Shown here: positions 45,836 through 57,230 of the stretch, in pieces | How positions within the stretch are numbered: position 1 is the stretch's first letter | How the letters are laid out: every line of letters begins with the position of its first letter | DNA from: Phyto melanocephala | Taxonomy: Eukaryota > Arthropoda > Insecta > Diptera > Rhinophoridae | DNA: 64,000 bases | NCBI GenBank assembly: GCA_941918925.1 | Contig: OW799233.1 | Coordinates: 147,562,223-147,626,222 of the forward strand | Direction: 5' to 3' | The notes under the pieces: model-generated | What the model was told of the DNA's origin: nothing | The model's database searches: none | The model's input: the letters and a program-made list of their open reading frames with translations, nothing else | Made by a program: the position numbers and the translations under genes

Positions 45836-46860
45836 GACCATCGATATATAGCTACGACATTGCATTTGTAATATCAAAAGATTTAATTCCTAACCCACAG
45901 TTGTCCGTCTATCCAAATGTCCGTGTGTTTGCTGAAATCAACTTTTACAAGCTCTAACAAACTACACAGACCTCAATGTCGTATCAGCCTTTTGCAAATG
46001 TTCGGAAACGATTACAATTCCCTTATAACTTTATGAGGTAAAATAAAATAAATATAATTGCTTTTTCAATATTTTTAATACAAAATCAGCATTTTTCTAC
46101 TCTCTGATAATTTTTAGACACGTTTAGAATTTTTTAATAAAATTTCCTCTAACGTTATTCGACAAAAATTGTGAATAAATCGATCACTAACCGAGGAAGA
46201 TATAGGCAAACATTATTTGGAAAAATATAAAATTTAAAGGTATTTATATCAAGTTCTAAAAGCTCTTAATTAATTTGTGAACGCTCAAAAGATACCAATG
46301 GGAATCCGTATTGTAAAAAATTGCTCCAGAATAAATAGACAAATTGGCTTAAAACTTACAGAGAGATAAGGACCCAAATATATGTCTTCTTATTTTTTCC
46401 TAAAACTTACAAACGAAACTAATTATTCTTCTCGAAAACCGAGACGATCAATATGGGTAACACCTGAAACAGCTTGAATGACAGAATGTAATATAGCGTA
46501 AGAAAAATTAAAATCCTGGATGGAAAACAATACAGAATGGCATACAATAAATGTATATATGAGTCAATTCAAATACCCGAGCTTAAAAATGGACTCACTG
46601 TAAACCACTCAATATTAAAACAGAAAGTACGGAATTGTCTCCTTTTAATCCTACAATTTTGGTATCAAATATTAAACTCGGAAAAAAAATGGCGGTTGTT
46701 TTTTTTAACTCCGTCAATATGGAAGTCAAATAAAGGGACTAGATTAGTATTATTTGGCTAAATATGTAAAAATTCCTAATCATGACCACGGAAAGTTTAA
46801 CAAAGACAGTGAAAATTTCAACTAAAAATTTAAAATAACTTTAAAAACGATTTCCACCTC
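45836..46860 (+). mobile_element. Long decayed type-2 HINE/Helentron-related repeat
   Basis: Shows, in order: an eroded left block, GTCCGTCTATCCAAATGTCCGTGTG (the GTCY remnant near 45904-45930), 'gctgaaatcaacttttacaa', 'tatcagccttttgcaaatgt', 'cccttataactttatgagg', and later 'aaaaaatggcggttg' near 46683. The same order is seen at 61736-62760. Short type-2 copies lack the downstream part, so this may derive from a longer parent element. No coding capacity seen. Confidence 0.6.
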
Positions 46861-47891
46861 TAGGGCAACAAAAAAATTATCGAAATCTATAGAGCAGTGT
46901 AATCTTAGTTTTATATCGCTTGACAATTAGCTGTTTAAATCTTACTGTTTGGTTTTTTGATGTAAAAATTTTTCACTTACGATGTGTAGCTTATTGAATG
47001 TAAACGTATTTTTTTAAAGTATGTATAGTTGTGGCACATTGTAAATGCTGAACTTTATTTAAAATCGTTAGAGAAATTGAAACTTACTAATATTTGCTTA
47101 ATTTTATTTTTTTTTAATAACTTTACATACTGCCATCTCTAATTAAAGTGCGTAAATGTTTACAAAAAAACCACACACGGCTTTTATGGAAAAGTTGAAT
47201 CTTTTGTATACATGTTAATAAAACTACATAAATTTCATTAACTTTTAGCTTAAATTAAATTTTCATTAATTGTTGTCTGCAGTTGGTTTTGAGTAAGTGG
47301 GACAAAATAACTGATATTCTGTTTTCATATGGTATACTGGGAATTTTGACTGCCCAAAAAATAAAAAATAAGTCCCTTATATTTATCTCTCTCTCTCTCT
47401 CTTTATATTTATTACTTTCTTTGTTTAACTTCGATTTGCTGTTAATTATCTTTTTCTTAATTACAGTTTAACAATGAAACGTTAAGTTTTTTATATTAGA
47501 AATAATACCATTAACTCTAAATTATTCCGATGTTGTATTTTTTTAAAAAACTAAAGATTTCAATTTGGTACCCAATGGTAGCTGATAAATAATATTACGT
47601 TTGTGTAGGAATGGCACCTCCTACTTTTAAAATTATATAAAAATTGTTTTAATTCAACTTATAGCATGTTTTCACGGCAACGATATTCGTAATTCGATGT
47701 CTTATTTATAATTCAAAGCCTAATTACGAACCAAATAACATAATTTTTCCATGCAAAATTTTCAAAGCGAACTACTATTTTTATGCGTAATTCATTTAGA
47801 AACTTTTATCGGTATTTTACCATCTCCAGCTACCAAAAATATCAAAGCAAAGCGAAAAGGAAAAAGAAAACAGTTCAATTTCATATATATA
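46861..47891. other. Non-coding spacer
   Basis: No gene. Has a (CT)n run at about 47388-47402. Nothing else recognised. Confidence 0.45.
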
Positions 47892-49311
47892 CAAGTAAGA
47901 GCACTATAATCGGCTGTGCCGAATCTTTTATAGCCACCACTAATTTTGTGTACATTTCAATCACAATATTTATTATTTTGTTAATCGCTATGGAATAATC
48001 TGTTTATAATAAAATATGTATCACTTTCTTTGTAGAGGGTGGTTAAATTTTAAGGGCCCGTGTTGAAGGTGAACTACACCTAGTCTTTAAATTCGTTTTC
48101 TGCATTTCACTTGACATTTCTCAATCTCAAACTTACTCAATTTGATCCGTAGAAAGATACGCAAATGAGCAACGCTTTAAAGTTATTCAGGTTTTTTATA
48201 AAAATGGGTTTTCAAATGCATTTTGTGCACTTCGAAATTTTTTTGATCAACATAATCGTTCAAATTCTTCCACAATCGGGAGAATTGTAAAAAATATTTA
48301 AATTTCTGCAAAACAGGTCTGTATTAAATGTGAGAACATATGCGAATGCCTTCTTAGTTTGTTGAATGGGAACCATTGCTTTTTTTCGCGATAGCCTGGC
48401 AAAAGGGCAGTCAACCTCGACTCATCATCGTGCCCAACAATTGAGCATCAACATTGTCGTTGAAAATTTGGACCATAGGATCTATTGGCCGATATTTTGT
48501 TCCATACATAATTGAACCGTAGCAATATTATCATTATAAAAAGAAATGATAATAATTTCCCAAATAATTTGTATTTTATTCAAAATCAACATCGGAAGTT
48601 ATAACTTCAATATGCTAGTAAAATGTTTTCGTAAATTCAGTATTTCAATGAAAGTGGGCGTTAAAATAGTCGTGTTACTGAAGTTTCTGCTAATAATTAC
48701 AACTTAGATATTTCAATATAGTCTTTTATTTTTTCCAAAAACTTTGTCAATAGAGAAATTACATGAATTTAAGATAAAACGTTATATGGGAGGTGGGCGT
48801 AAAAGTAGGAGCGTCATACCGATTTTCTGTTACAACAAAGCCCCTCACCAAAAAGCAAAGTGTGCGAAATTTGAGAATCGTACATCTAATTATGTTCGTT
48901 TTATTAGGTTTTAAATTTGAAATATACTTAAAAATACACTGCGCGGTATAAATTTTCGTACATTTTGATATATAACACATTTCTTTATGCATAGATTTTC
49001 ATATTGTTTTTACTCGAGAAACATATATTCGAAGTTTCATGACTGTACGTAAATGCGTTTGGACACAATTGCATTTTATTCGATGTTGGAAGGACACGGT
49101 TCTGTAGACCTACTCTTGCATTACGAGCTAAAACTTTCTTCTTAATATTCCGATTTAGCCAATTTTCTATTCCAAAACAAACCTAGTGTATAAGACATAT
49201 TCTGGCAAAATTTGAGCCCCCGCTGTCCAGACGGACGGACATAGCTAGATCGTCATCAAATAAAACCCCGACTAAGAATATATATATACCATTTTTTTGT
49301 TGGTGGGTATA
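47892..49311 (-). mobile_element. Type-1 HINE with mariner, no array
   Basis: Both ends are present. The right end (TATAGTGCTCTTACTTG reading minus, with the hairpin ATxCGGC-ACA-GCCGAxT slightly mutated) is at 47892 and the left end (TATACCCACCAACAAAAAAATGGT) at 49311. The GTCY tract has shrunk to GTCCGTCCGTCTGG near 49226-49240. It holds a mariner at the standard site but only one copy of the 288-bp unit, so array expansion is not a fixed property of the subfamily. Confidence 0.88.
48035..48595 (+). pseudogene. Mariner deletion derivative in HINE
   Basis: Starts GAGGGTGGTTAAATTTTAAGGG after TA (48033-48034), like the 9406 copy. The N-terminal fragment and the C-terminal SINIVVENLDH-like fragment are readable with shifts. 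The DDE core is deleted. The right terminal repeat is lost at about 48595, where HINE sequence ('gaagttataacttcaatatg') resumes. Confidence 0.85.
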
Positions 49312-49461
49312 AACACTAAAATACTTAAAAAAACACATTAAAAAAAATTCTTTGTTTATCCCTTTTACTAAAATTTTGAAAAAAATATTTGACCTTGTGT
49401 CACAAAAATTGGTCTGGTGCTCACGGTCGGATCATCCCGGGTATACAATCGGGTATAGAGG

Positions 49462-49765
49462 AGAGTTTTATCTACTAAATGGAGCTAATTTCTTTTTTTA
49501 TCTTATGTTCTGTAGAAATAATGCTCTATTAAAAATGGGAATTTAGGAAAATTAGGACCTAAAAAAAAGAAAAAAAAATATTTCTAAACATTATAAAAAA
49601 TTTATTTTCATGTACTAATAGCTAACAAATTTTAAAATTATACAAAACTTATTTCGTTTAAAAATATCTATAAAGCAACAGGTTATAGAAGTTTAAAATC
49701 AAGATCTTACAATAAATTTCCCGTTTTAGCAAAATGCTGAGATTGTCTATTTTGAATCACCCTGT
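49462..49765. repeat. About 295-bp dispersed repeat, copy 2
   Basis: Partner of 10200-10497 in the same orientation. It ends with TTTTGAATCACCCTGT, a better preserved mariner-like terminus than the first copy. Lies between a HINE and a foldback MITE. Confidence 0.75.
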
Positions 49766-49797
49766 TCTCTGTAATATATGTGAAATAAAGTTTTTGG

Positions 49798-49910
49798 GCC
49801 GTATTCATAAAAAATATTTTAGGTTTATTAAAAGCTTATTTGACAGATGTTGCATAGAAATTTGTCAAATAAGCATTCAATAAACCTAAAATATATTTTA
49901 TGAATACGGC
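49798..49910. mobile_element. Foldback MITE, 113 bp
   Basis: Almost entirely an inverted repeat. The arms start GCCGTATTCATAAAA and continue through TTTTAGGTTTATT and GCTTATTTGAC for about 48 bp each with few mismatches, around a loop of about 15-20 bases. No coding content. Target duplication not evident. Confidence 0.87.
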
Positions 49911-49951
49911 ATGAGGTACATGAGGTACACTAGTGTCTACATTCAAATGAA

Positions 49952-50107
49952 CTCTAGCTCTTTCGGTGCGACTTCTATCGTGCTTTCAACAGACGGACGG
50001 TTGGACAGACCTGAAACAGAATATATATACTTTATGGGGTCTAAAATGAATATTTCGATGTGTTACAAACGGAATGACAAAATGAATATAATATGGTGGC
50101 GGGTATA
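49952..50107 (-). mobile_element. Type-1 HINE, left-end fragment
   Basis: On the minus strand it runs from TATACCCGCCACC (50107) through 'cataaagtatatatattctg', a short GTCY remnant and 'cacgatagaagtcgcaccga', then stops at 49952 close to the foldback MITE. Confidence 0.82.
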
Positions 50108-50129
50108 AAAATACAGATATCTTTTTTTT

Positions 50130-51024
50130 AACTTTTGTCCATAGATAAAGCGTTATATGGGAGGTTTAAGTGGGGGTCTCACCTAGGTAGGTAGGTAAGG
50201 CTGGTGCCTCACCATTGTGTCCATTGTGACGGGGGCCTCACCTAAATACTTTGGAATTGTCATTATATTAAAGAAAAATGTATTTATGCAAAATTTCATC
50301 GCCATACATCTAATTCTGTCGGTTTTATAAGTTTTAAAATTTTATTAGCAGTAAATTATGTGAGAAGTGGGCGTTGAAGTAGACATGCCAAACTATTTTC
50401 TACTGATAAAATCAACTTTAATATTTCAATATATAGTCCTTTATACTTTCAAAATATTTATTCATAGAGAAATTATATGAATTTGAGATAAAGCGTTATA
50501 TGGGAGGTGGGCGTTAAAGTAGCCTTGCCACCTTATTACAAGTATTTAGATCAAAAAGCAACGTTTGAAAGATTTTAGTACTATACATCTAATTTTGTCA
50601 GTTTACGTTTTACATTTAATATATACCGAAAAAGACGAAATGAAAAAAGAAAAATGACGATTTCGTACATTTTGATATAAAACTCCTTTCGTAATGAAAA
50701 CATATATTTTTACTCTACTAAATTTCTAGAAATTTCTAGTGGCAAGGACATTTTCTTTACCTACTCTTGCATTACCTATTTTTATATACCGATTTAGCCC
50801 ATTTTTTATACAAAACAAACCTTGTGTATTAGAAGTATTCTGTTAAAATATGACCCCCATTACTTTTCAGTTCGAGCTCTATCGTGCTCTTTCAACAGAC
50901 GGACGGGCAGAGCTGGATCGTCCTTAAATGAAACTCGGACTAAGAAAATAACTTTATGGAATCTAAAATGGATATTTCGATATGTTTTAAATGTATTGAC
51001 AAAATAAATATAGTGGTGGGTATA
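50130..51024 (-). mobile_element. Type-1 HINE, right end missing
   Basis: Left end near 51024 (TATACCCACCACTA). GTCY remnant near 50895-50912. Interior blocks continue on the minus strand to about 50130 and include two 288-unit landmarks. The right hairpin and tail are absent. A 45-bp SINE fragment is inserted at 50186-50230. Confidence 0.78.
50172..50244 (-). mobile_element. Truncated SINE insertion with 14-bp target duplication
   Basis: A 45-bp piece (50186-50230), GGTAGGTAGGTAAGGCTGGTGC and on to CCATTGTGAC, matches the tail half of the SINE at 42664-42887, minus its tRNA head. It is flanked by 14-bp direct repeats GGGGGYCTCACCTA (one mismatch). 5' truncation with a target duplication is the signature of LINE-mediated retrotransposition. 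Confidence 0.85.
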
Positions 51025-51965
51025 ATAAGATAGAACACTATATTAGACCGACCATCATGAGATATAACTTTTTTTTGAGTGGAAACTACCACGCCAGTTT
51101 CATATGAGATAAGTAAAAAAGTTTTTTAAGGATTGATTCGGTGAAAAAAGTTTCCGTACCAAAAGCGATTTCTAAAGTGCTTTAAATTTTTATTTCATTT
51201 TTTAACACAAAACACATCAAGTTTAACATTCCAAATCTAAATCAATTTGCATAACATGAGGCACATATATGAGATAGTTTCTCTATTACCATTAAAAATT
51301 TTGATTATTTTTTTAACAATGTACAGATTGCCAAAATAATGTTGTCGCAGATAACCTATTAACAGTATTATTTTATTTGCAACCCAGCAAAAAACTAGGT
51401 AATCACTTGCTCTTACTAAACAACATTATTGTCAATGACTGTTATATATCATCTGTCTCACTGAGAAGTATTTTATTGATGACTCGATTTTGGATACACA
51501 TGCAATACCATTTCCTGAACAAAAATTTCATTTCTTTTTTTAGATATATTTTAGTTTAACACTTAAAGTATAAGTATAAATGTTTTTGACAATAGCTGTG
51601 AAGCAGTTCGTTAGCAAATGGATGATGAATTAATTTTCACTGATTTTAATATTACAAATTAACGTTTCACAGTCAATCAAACCGAATTTTCGCCCTAAAA
51701 AGAACCAAACGACATCTTTTAGTCCATTATAGTAATGGGTTATTTTAGTAATTAAAATTAAGTACTAATTTATTGATATAAAAGTAAGTACTCAATTGAG
51801 TCCTTATTTGCAAGCGAGTATGGTATGTACTTATTAAAGTTCCAATTTTTAAGCGTGCGTGATAAGTACTTGCCTCCAGTCGTCGTGTTAAAATAATAGA
51901 CTTGGATGTCAAATAGTAAAAAATTTAAGTTGTTAATATATTGCTTACTATTCACTTCTCATTTT
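51025..51965. other. AT-rich spacer, nothing recognised
   Basis: No supported gene or repeat in about 940 bp. Confidence 0.45.
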
Positions 51966-53808
51966 TATACCCGCCACCAAAAAAATGGTGGAGGTATATT
52001 CATTTTGTCATTCCGTTTGTAACACATCGAAATATCCATTTTAGACCCCATAAAGTATATATATTCTGAATCATGGTTTGATTTTATGACGATCTAGCTA
52101 TGTCCATCCGTCTGTTGAAAGCACGATAGAGGTCGCACCGAAAAAGCTAGGGTTCTCTTCTAAATCGGAATATTAGGAAGAGAGTTATAGCGCCAAATGC
52201 AATAAAAGATCGAAAAAACCGTGTCCTTCTAACATCGAATAAAATGGAATTGTGTCAAAACGCATAACCGTAGAGTCATGAAACTTCGAATATATATTTC
52301 TGAAGTCAAAAGAATATTTTTCCCTAAAAATTGCTTAAATTTATGCATTTGAAAAGGAGTTATAGATCAAAATGTACGAAAATTTATACCGCACAGTGTA
52401 TATTTCAAATTTAAAACGTAATAAAAATGACAAAACTGTATGTACGATTCTGAAATTTTGCAAACATGGCTTTTTGATCAAAATCTTCGTTATAACGGAA
52501 AATAAATGTGCCACGCCCACTTTTTTCTTTAAATTTTTTTATAAAAATATATTAGTCATATTCATTGGCATTTATTCATCTTACACAGCGCCATCTATTG
52601 CACTGCAGCTAAATACAAGATAAAACAGTAGATGACTCTACTAACAACTACTAGATGGCATGCTAACAACCTTCTTCATCCCACAAGGGATTTTTAATGA
52701 GAGTTCGTGAAATCGAAAATGACTTTTACGCCCACTTTTACGCCCACCTCCCATATAATTCTTTATTTCAAATTCCTATAATTTTTCAATGAATTAAGAT
52801 TTTTGACTACTAAAGGACTATGTTGAAATATCTAAGTTGCATTCATTAGCTGAAATAACTTTGACACGCCTACTATAACGCCCATTTTTCACGTTATATT
52901 CCGCTAGTAAAATGTAAAAGCTCATAAAACCAACAAAATTAGAGGCATGATGATAAAATTTGCTACATAAATCCTTCTAACCAATATACGCCTACTTTAA
53001 CGCCCACTTTTATTGAGAGACCATATTAACAAAAGCATTTTACTAGCATATCGAAGTTATAAAAGGTGGTCTAATTTTAAGGGCTGATGTTGATTTTAAA
53101 TATATCACAAATTTTTTGGGAAATTATTATCATTTCTTTTTATAATGATAATATTTGTATGATTCAATTATGTTTGGAACAAAATATCAGCCAAATGGCA
53201 CCCAACCCCTAACCTCGGCACCACACCTCCAACCGATGGTCCGAATTTTCAATGACAATATTGGTGCTCAATTGTTATGCACGATGATGAGTCGAGGTTG
53301 ACAGCTCTTTTGCAATGGCAATGGTTCCCATTCAACGAACTAAAAAGGCATTCACAGATGTTCTAACATTTTATACAGACCTGTTTTCAGACATTTAAAA
53401 TTTTTTAAAATTCTCCTAATTGTGGACGTATTTGAACGATTATGATGACCAAAAGAATCACGAAGTGCAAAAAATGCATTTTGATTTGAACGCCCATTTT
53501 CATAAGAAACCTGAATAACTTTAACGCGTTGCTCATTTGAGTGTCTTTCCACTGTTCAAACTATGTTAGTCTGATATTGAGAAATGTCAAATAAAATGCA
53601 AAAAAAAACTTGTTGTTTATGTGTGGTTCACCTTCAACAGGGGCCCTTAAAAATTAACCACCCTCTACAAAGAAAATAATATATATTTTATTATAAAGAT
53701 ATTATTCCATACCGATTAACAAAATAATAAATAATGTGCTTTAAATGTATAAAAAATTGGTGGTGGGTATAAAAGATTCGGCACAGCCGAATATAGTGCT
53801 CTTACTTG
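51966..53808 (+). mobile_element. Full-length type-1 HINE with complete mariner
   Basis: The left end TATACCCGCCACC is paired with GGTGGAGGTATA. The right hairpin ATTCGGC-ACA-GCCGAAT and TATAGTGCTCTTACTTG sit at 53776-53808, then T. The GTCY tract is reduced. About 150 bp of unrelated sequence at about 52535-52720 (GCCATCTATTGCACTGC ... TAGATGGCATGC) interrupts the interior. The mariner keeps both terminal repeats and both TAs. Confidence 0.9.
53060..53667 (-). pseudogene. Best preserved HINE-borne mariner deletion derivative
   Basis: The element (53062-53665) has both terminal repeats (AAAGGTGGTCTAATTTTAAG and GAGGGTGGTTAATTTTTAAG in reverse) and TA on each side. The minus-strand frame from 53552 reads MERHSNEQRVKVIQVSYENG, then FFALRDSFGHHNRSNTSTIR, the mariner N-terminal domain of about 66 residues. 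It then jumps across a large deletion to C-terminal sequence near 53220-53340. All three catalytic aspartates are lost. It may still be cut in trans by a relative's transposase. Confidence 0.92.
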
Positions 53809-53853
53809 TTTCTATTGACAAATATTTTAATAACCACCTAGATTAATACTAAC

Positions 53854-54097
53854 GGTCTAATTCATAAAACTTAAAGCAGCTTTTTAGGAGGTTTATTAAT
53901 CAAGTTTCAATAGAAAATCAGGGGCCGAATTACGGAATTCGATCACGATCGAAATTTTACTCGAACGATCGAGTTCGCTGTGCTTTAGGTAGAGATTCTA
54001 ATAAGAATTTTACAATTTCGATCATGTTCGAATGCCGTAATTCGGCCCCAGTTTTGTAAACCCTTTATAAGCCTTTTATAATTTTTATGAATAAGGC
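53854..54097. mobile_element. Outer foldback MITE, interrupted by a second MITE
   Basis: The arms (TAATTCATAAAACTTAAAG near the left, TTATTCATAAAAATTATAAA in reverse from the right) pair imperfectly over about 45 bp. They resemble the TATTCATAAAA arms of the 49798-49910 MITE. The inner MITE lies between the arms. Confidence 0.65.
53921..54049. mobile_element. Inner foldback MITE nested in another
   Basis: Arms of about 37 bp start GGGGCCGAATTACGG on both sides and continue TTCGANCANGATCGAAATT. The loop holds TCGAACGATCGAGTTCG, itself palindromic. No open frame. A clear target duplication is not visible. Confidence 0.83.
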
Positions 54098-54112
54098 AGT
54101 AAAAGTACCTTT

Positions 54113-54155
54113 AACCCGGATAACTACGCTGACGAAGTCGCGGGCACAAGCCCGC
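54113..54155. repeat. Short GC-rich LINE/Helitron-like tail
   Basis: The stretch with CGCTGACGAAGTCGCGGGCA resembles 3' tails of RTE-type LINEs and some Helitrons in insects ('gacgaagtcgcgggcaa'). Only about 40 bp can be matched and no coding part is attached. Confidence 0.4.
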
Positions 54156-54900
54156 AAAATAAAGATTTATTTATACTTAGCGATAATTTTGCATTAAATT
54201 TATATGATTTGTTATCTTATCTGTTCGGCTGTATTACAATAAAAAAAAAAATTATTTGGCTACCCTCACTGTGGGCCAGATACGTCATCTAAAGAGAAAT
54301 CATTCGCACGTCGTAATTATTTTTCCTATTAGTCTTTTATTCAACACATTATTTTGTTATGAAAAGTTTTGCTGGGAATATATTGTTTATTAAAATGCAA
54401 TTCACTATTTTTAAAAATTAATTTAAAAAAAAAACAAATGTATTAAAAAACAACATGTTAAACCTATCAAAATGAATATGATTTATCACATTTACTTAAT
54501 AAATAAATTGTTAATGGTAAAAAAACCTCTCTAAGTGTTAAACGAAAAAAAGAGAGTTCGATTAAATGAATTAAACCCGTATTAGCAGATGCTCCTGCAT
54601 GAACATTTGACACATCACATAGTCCAGAGTGTGCTAAGTTATATTTCATTATGTTAAGGCAAAAAAGGCAACCGACTACGCAAAAAAAAAAATAAAGCGA
54701 AAAAAATAATTGAACCATAAAATAAATTTGAACAGCGTAAATTCCGGGTGCAACAACTTTATTTAAAATAGTGAAAACGCGCACAGAAAAAACTCAAAAT
54801 TTATGATAATTTTTTCTTCCTGCATTTTGACAAATTAATTTAATGACATATGTCGCTGAATAATATATAGACATAGCGGCACATAAGCATACGCACATAC
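54156..54900 (-). other. Probable intron downstream of the exon
   Basis: Follows the GTATGT donor of the minus-strand exon. AT-rich, no further exon recognised. A 105-codon minus frame (54467-54784) is hydrophobic and without family resemblance; I treat it as chance. Confidence 0.45.
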
Positions 54901-55022
54901 CTTATACTCGTAAATTTTAATATTGACTTCGAATTGTATCTCATCATCCACAAGTCCCTTTAGCAATGGATCATTACGGAAGTATTGCAATCTGTGGTCG
55001 TTGTCATGTAATAATTTGTTGG
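54901..55022 (-). CDS. Internal coding exon of an unrecognised host gene
   Basis: Minus-strand exon of 122 bp. The upstream intron ends in a long pyrimidine-rich tract and 'tttatttacag'; the downstream side is AAG followed by gtatgtgcg, a consensus donor. The frame is open throughout, entered in phase 1 (last two bases of a codon) and left in phase 0. It encodes NKLLHDNDHRLQYFRNDPLL then KGLVDDEIQFEVNIKIYEYK. The balanced charge, absence of AT-driven residues and a strand-like FEVNIKIYEY end look like folded, selected protein. The only other evidence is context: AT-rich intron on both sides, no transposon match. I do not recognise the family and name no function. Neighbouring exons are not found in the window with confidence. 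Confidence 0.82.
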
Positions 55023-56399
55023 CTGTAAATAAATGTGAAGAATGAAAAAGTGAAGTAAAATAAAACAAACAAAAAACAAAAAGAATAATAAACCGTCATC
55101 TACATATGTTGTCAATTCAACAAATGTATTTGTATCTGCATATTGCATGGTAGTTTTGTTATTTTCATTGAATATTACTGCTATTAATGCCACAGATGCT
55201 GATGTTGTTATTTTTGTTGCTATTTTCATTTTTTCCATTTTTTTTTTTTGGTATTAAAAGGTAATCATGAGTAAAACAAAAACATTGTCAGAAGCCTCAG
55301 TAATATTTGTGTAGTATGTGCTACATAAATGCATATACATACACACATTTGCCAGTGGAGCCCCATAGGAAATACAAGTTGCAATTGAAACAGTCAGGAA
55401 ATGTGTAAATTCGCTTTTTGGAAAGTGTCCTAATTTTTAAAAACAAATTTTGTTGCATCACGACAACTATGCTAAAATTATTTCTTGTTTTTTTCTAAAA
55501 TTGCTAATACTTTTAACCTTTTTGTGACTTGTGCAAAATTGGGATTTAAAAGAGAAAATCTTGGTTAATGCTTTAATTCGATATCCTAATTTGCAGTTCA
55601 GGAAGAATTTTTTTGGATATGTTTTTTGTTATGAAGCTTGACGTTTAAAATTTACAAGAAAAGAGAGATCATTGTTATTTTATTTCTGAATTTCAGTAGC
55701 TGAAGTTTAAAATAAAAGAAGAAAAAAAAAATAATCAAGACTACCTGATAATAAATTTGTCTTGGTTATAACTGTACCCAGTAATATAAAAATATTATTA
55801 TCAAATATATTCAAACGTATTATATTGAGAAGCATCAAATCAGAGATAGTTATTAAATTTATTAATAAATTATTTGTATAACTAAGAAAGAAATAACTGA
55901 ATAATAATAAGGGCTCTAAGAGAAAGCTTGTGTATTACAGCTAAATGAAATGAGTGAGTGCCGTATATTTTTTTAATTTACGGCTCTCAGTGGGCAATCA
56001 TCATTTTAAAATCATGCCTGTTGTAATCAGGTTAGTAAGAGATAGCGTTAGTTCTCCTTTTTACAAGCAATCATTAGATATTTATTGAAAAATAAAAGTA
56101 AAAAATAATATGTTTTAATTCAAATTTGAATAACTTCCTAAACAATGACGCATGTTTCACAAAGCAGCGCTTTAAAAAAACTAACGAATATTTCAGCATG
56201 TGTGTATACTTAAAAAAGGATTTTAAAAAAGAACTACGAAAAAAATTCCTAAAAAAAAGTTAACTGCTCACTTTTCTGTCTCAAATTTTATGCAAAATTC
56301 AATCATATGTGATAAAAAAAACAAGGCTATAACAAGAATTTTCTGAAGGCGAAAAAGAGTTAAATAATAAATTCTGGTAGTGTAGCTAAGTGAAGTGGA
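55023..56399 (-). other. Probable intron upstream of the exon
   Basis: Begins with the acceptor of the exon at 54901-55022. A minus frame near 55085-55238 (threonine/asparagine/alanine-rich from AAC/ACA repeats) precedes it but lacks a donor in register that I can support. No other feature seen. Confidence 0.45.
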
Positions 56400-57230
56400 G
56401 CTAAATTTATTCTGTCATTTAAATGGTAATACATCGAAATGTTAATTTGAGAACCCATAAAATATACGTTTTTTGAGATCAGGTTTTATGTTAGGACGAT
56501 ATAGCAATTCCCGCCCGTCTGTTTTAAGCACGATAGAGTTCGTACAGAAAATGCAAGGGGTATGAAATTTTTCAAGAATATTTCCTATACATCAGAAATA
56601 TTTTTGCAAATCAGATAATAGGAATATTTCACAGCAAGGGTACGTATGTCATCGAATAAATTGCGATAGCGTATAAACGCAAGAATTTTTCCGGTGTAAA
56701 ACAAATATTTTTCCCCAAAAGGTTATAGATCAAATGTACGAAAATTTACCCCGCAAAGTGTAATTTTATTATTGTACAATAATGAAAAATTATGGTAAGC
56801 CACTTCAACGCCCACCACCCATATAACGAATATTCTTAAAATTATGTAATTTCTTCACAGGCAAAGATTTTGAAATAAAAAAGGACTTTATAATATTTAA
56901 GTTGAGTTCACTAGCAAATATTATTTCAACACGTCTACTTTAATGGCTACTTTTTAAATACTCTACTGTTAATAATATTTTAAAACTTTAAAAAGCACCA
57001 AAATTAGATGTACGATAAAGAAGTTTTGCAAAAAAAACTTTTTATTTAATGTTATTATTACAGCATATGAAGGTAACAGGTGGGCGTGTTACCCATATAA
57101 TATTTAACTTAAATTATTATAATATTGGACAAAGATCTTGGAAGAATTAAGCATAACATATAAAATAATTGCGTTAGCAGAAATTAATATGACATGCCTA
57201 TTTAACTCCCCCCTCTAAGAAATACAATAA
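56400..57230 (+). mobile_element. Decayed type-1 HINE, ends lost
   Basis: Plus-strand landmarks in order: 'ggtaatacatcgaaatgtt', 'cccataaaatatacg', 'cccgcccgtctgttttaagc' (GTCY remnant), 'acgatagagttcgtac', 'atcaaatgtacgaaaatt', 'cacccatataacg', and degenerate 288-unit pieces. Many indels make this one of the oldest copies. No terminal hairpin. Confidence 0.7.

Noticed and set aside
54467..54784. 105-codon minus-strand frame next to the host exon
   Set aside because: Composition is phenylalanine/leucine-rich from T runs, with no splice link to the exon at 54901-55022.
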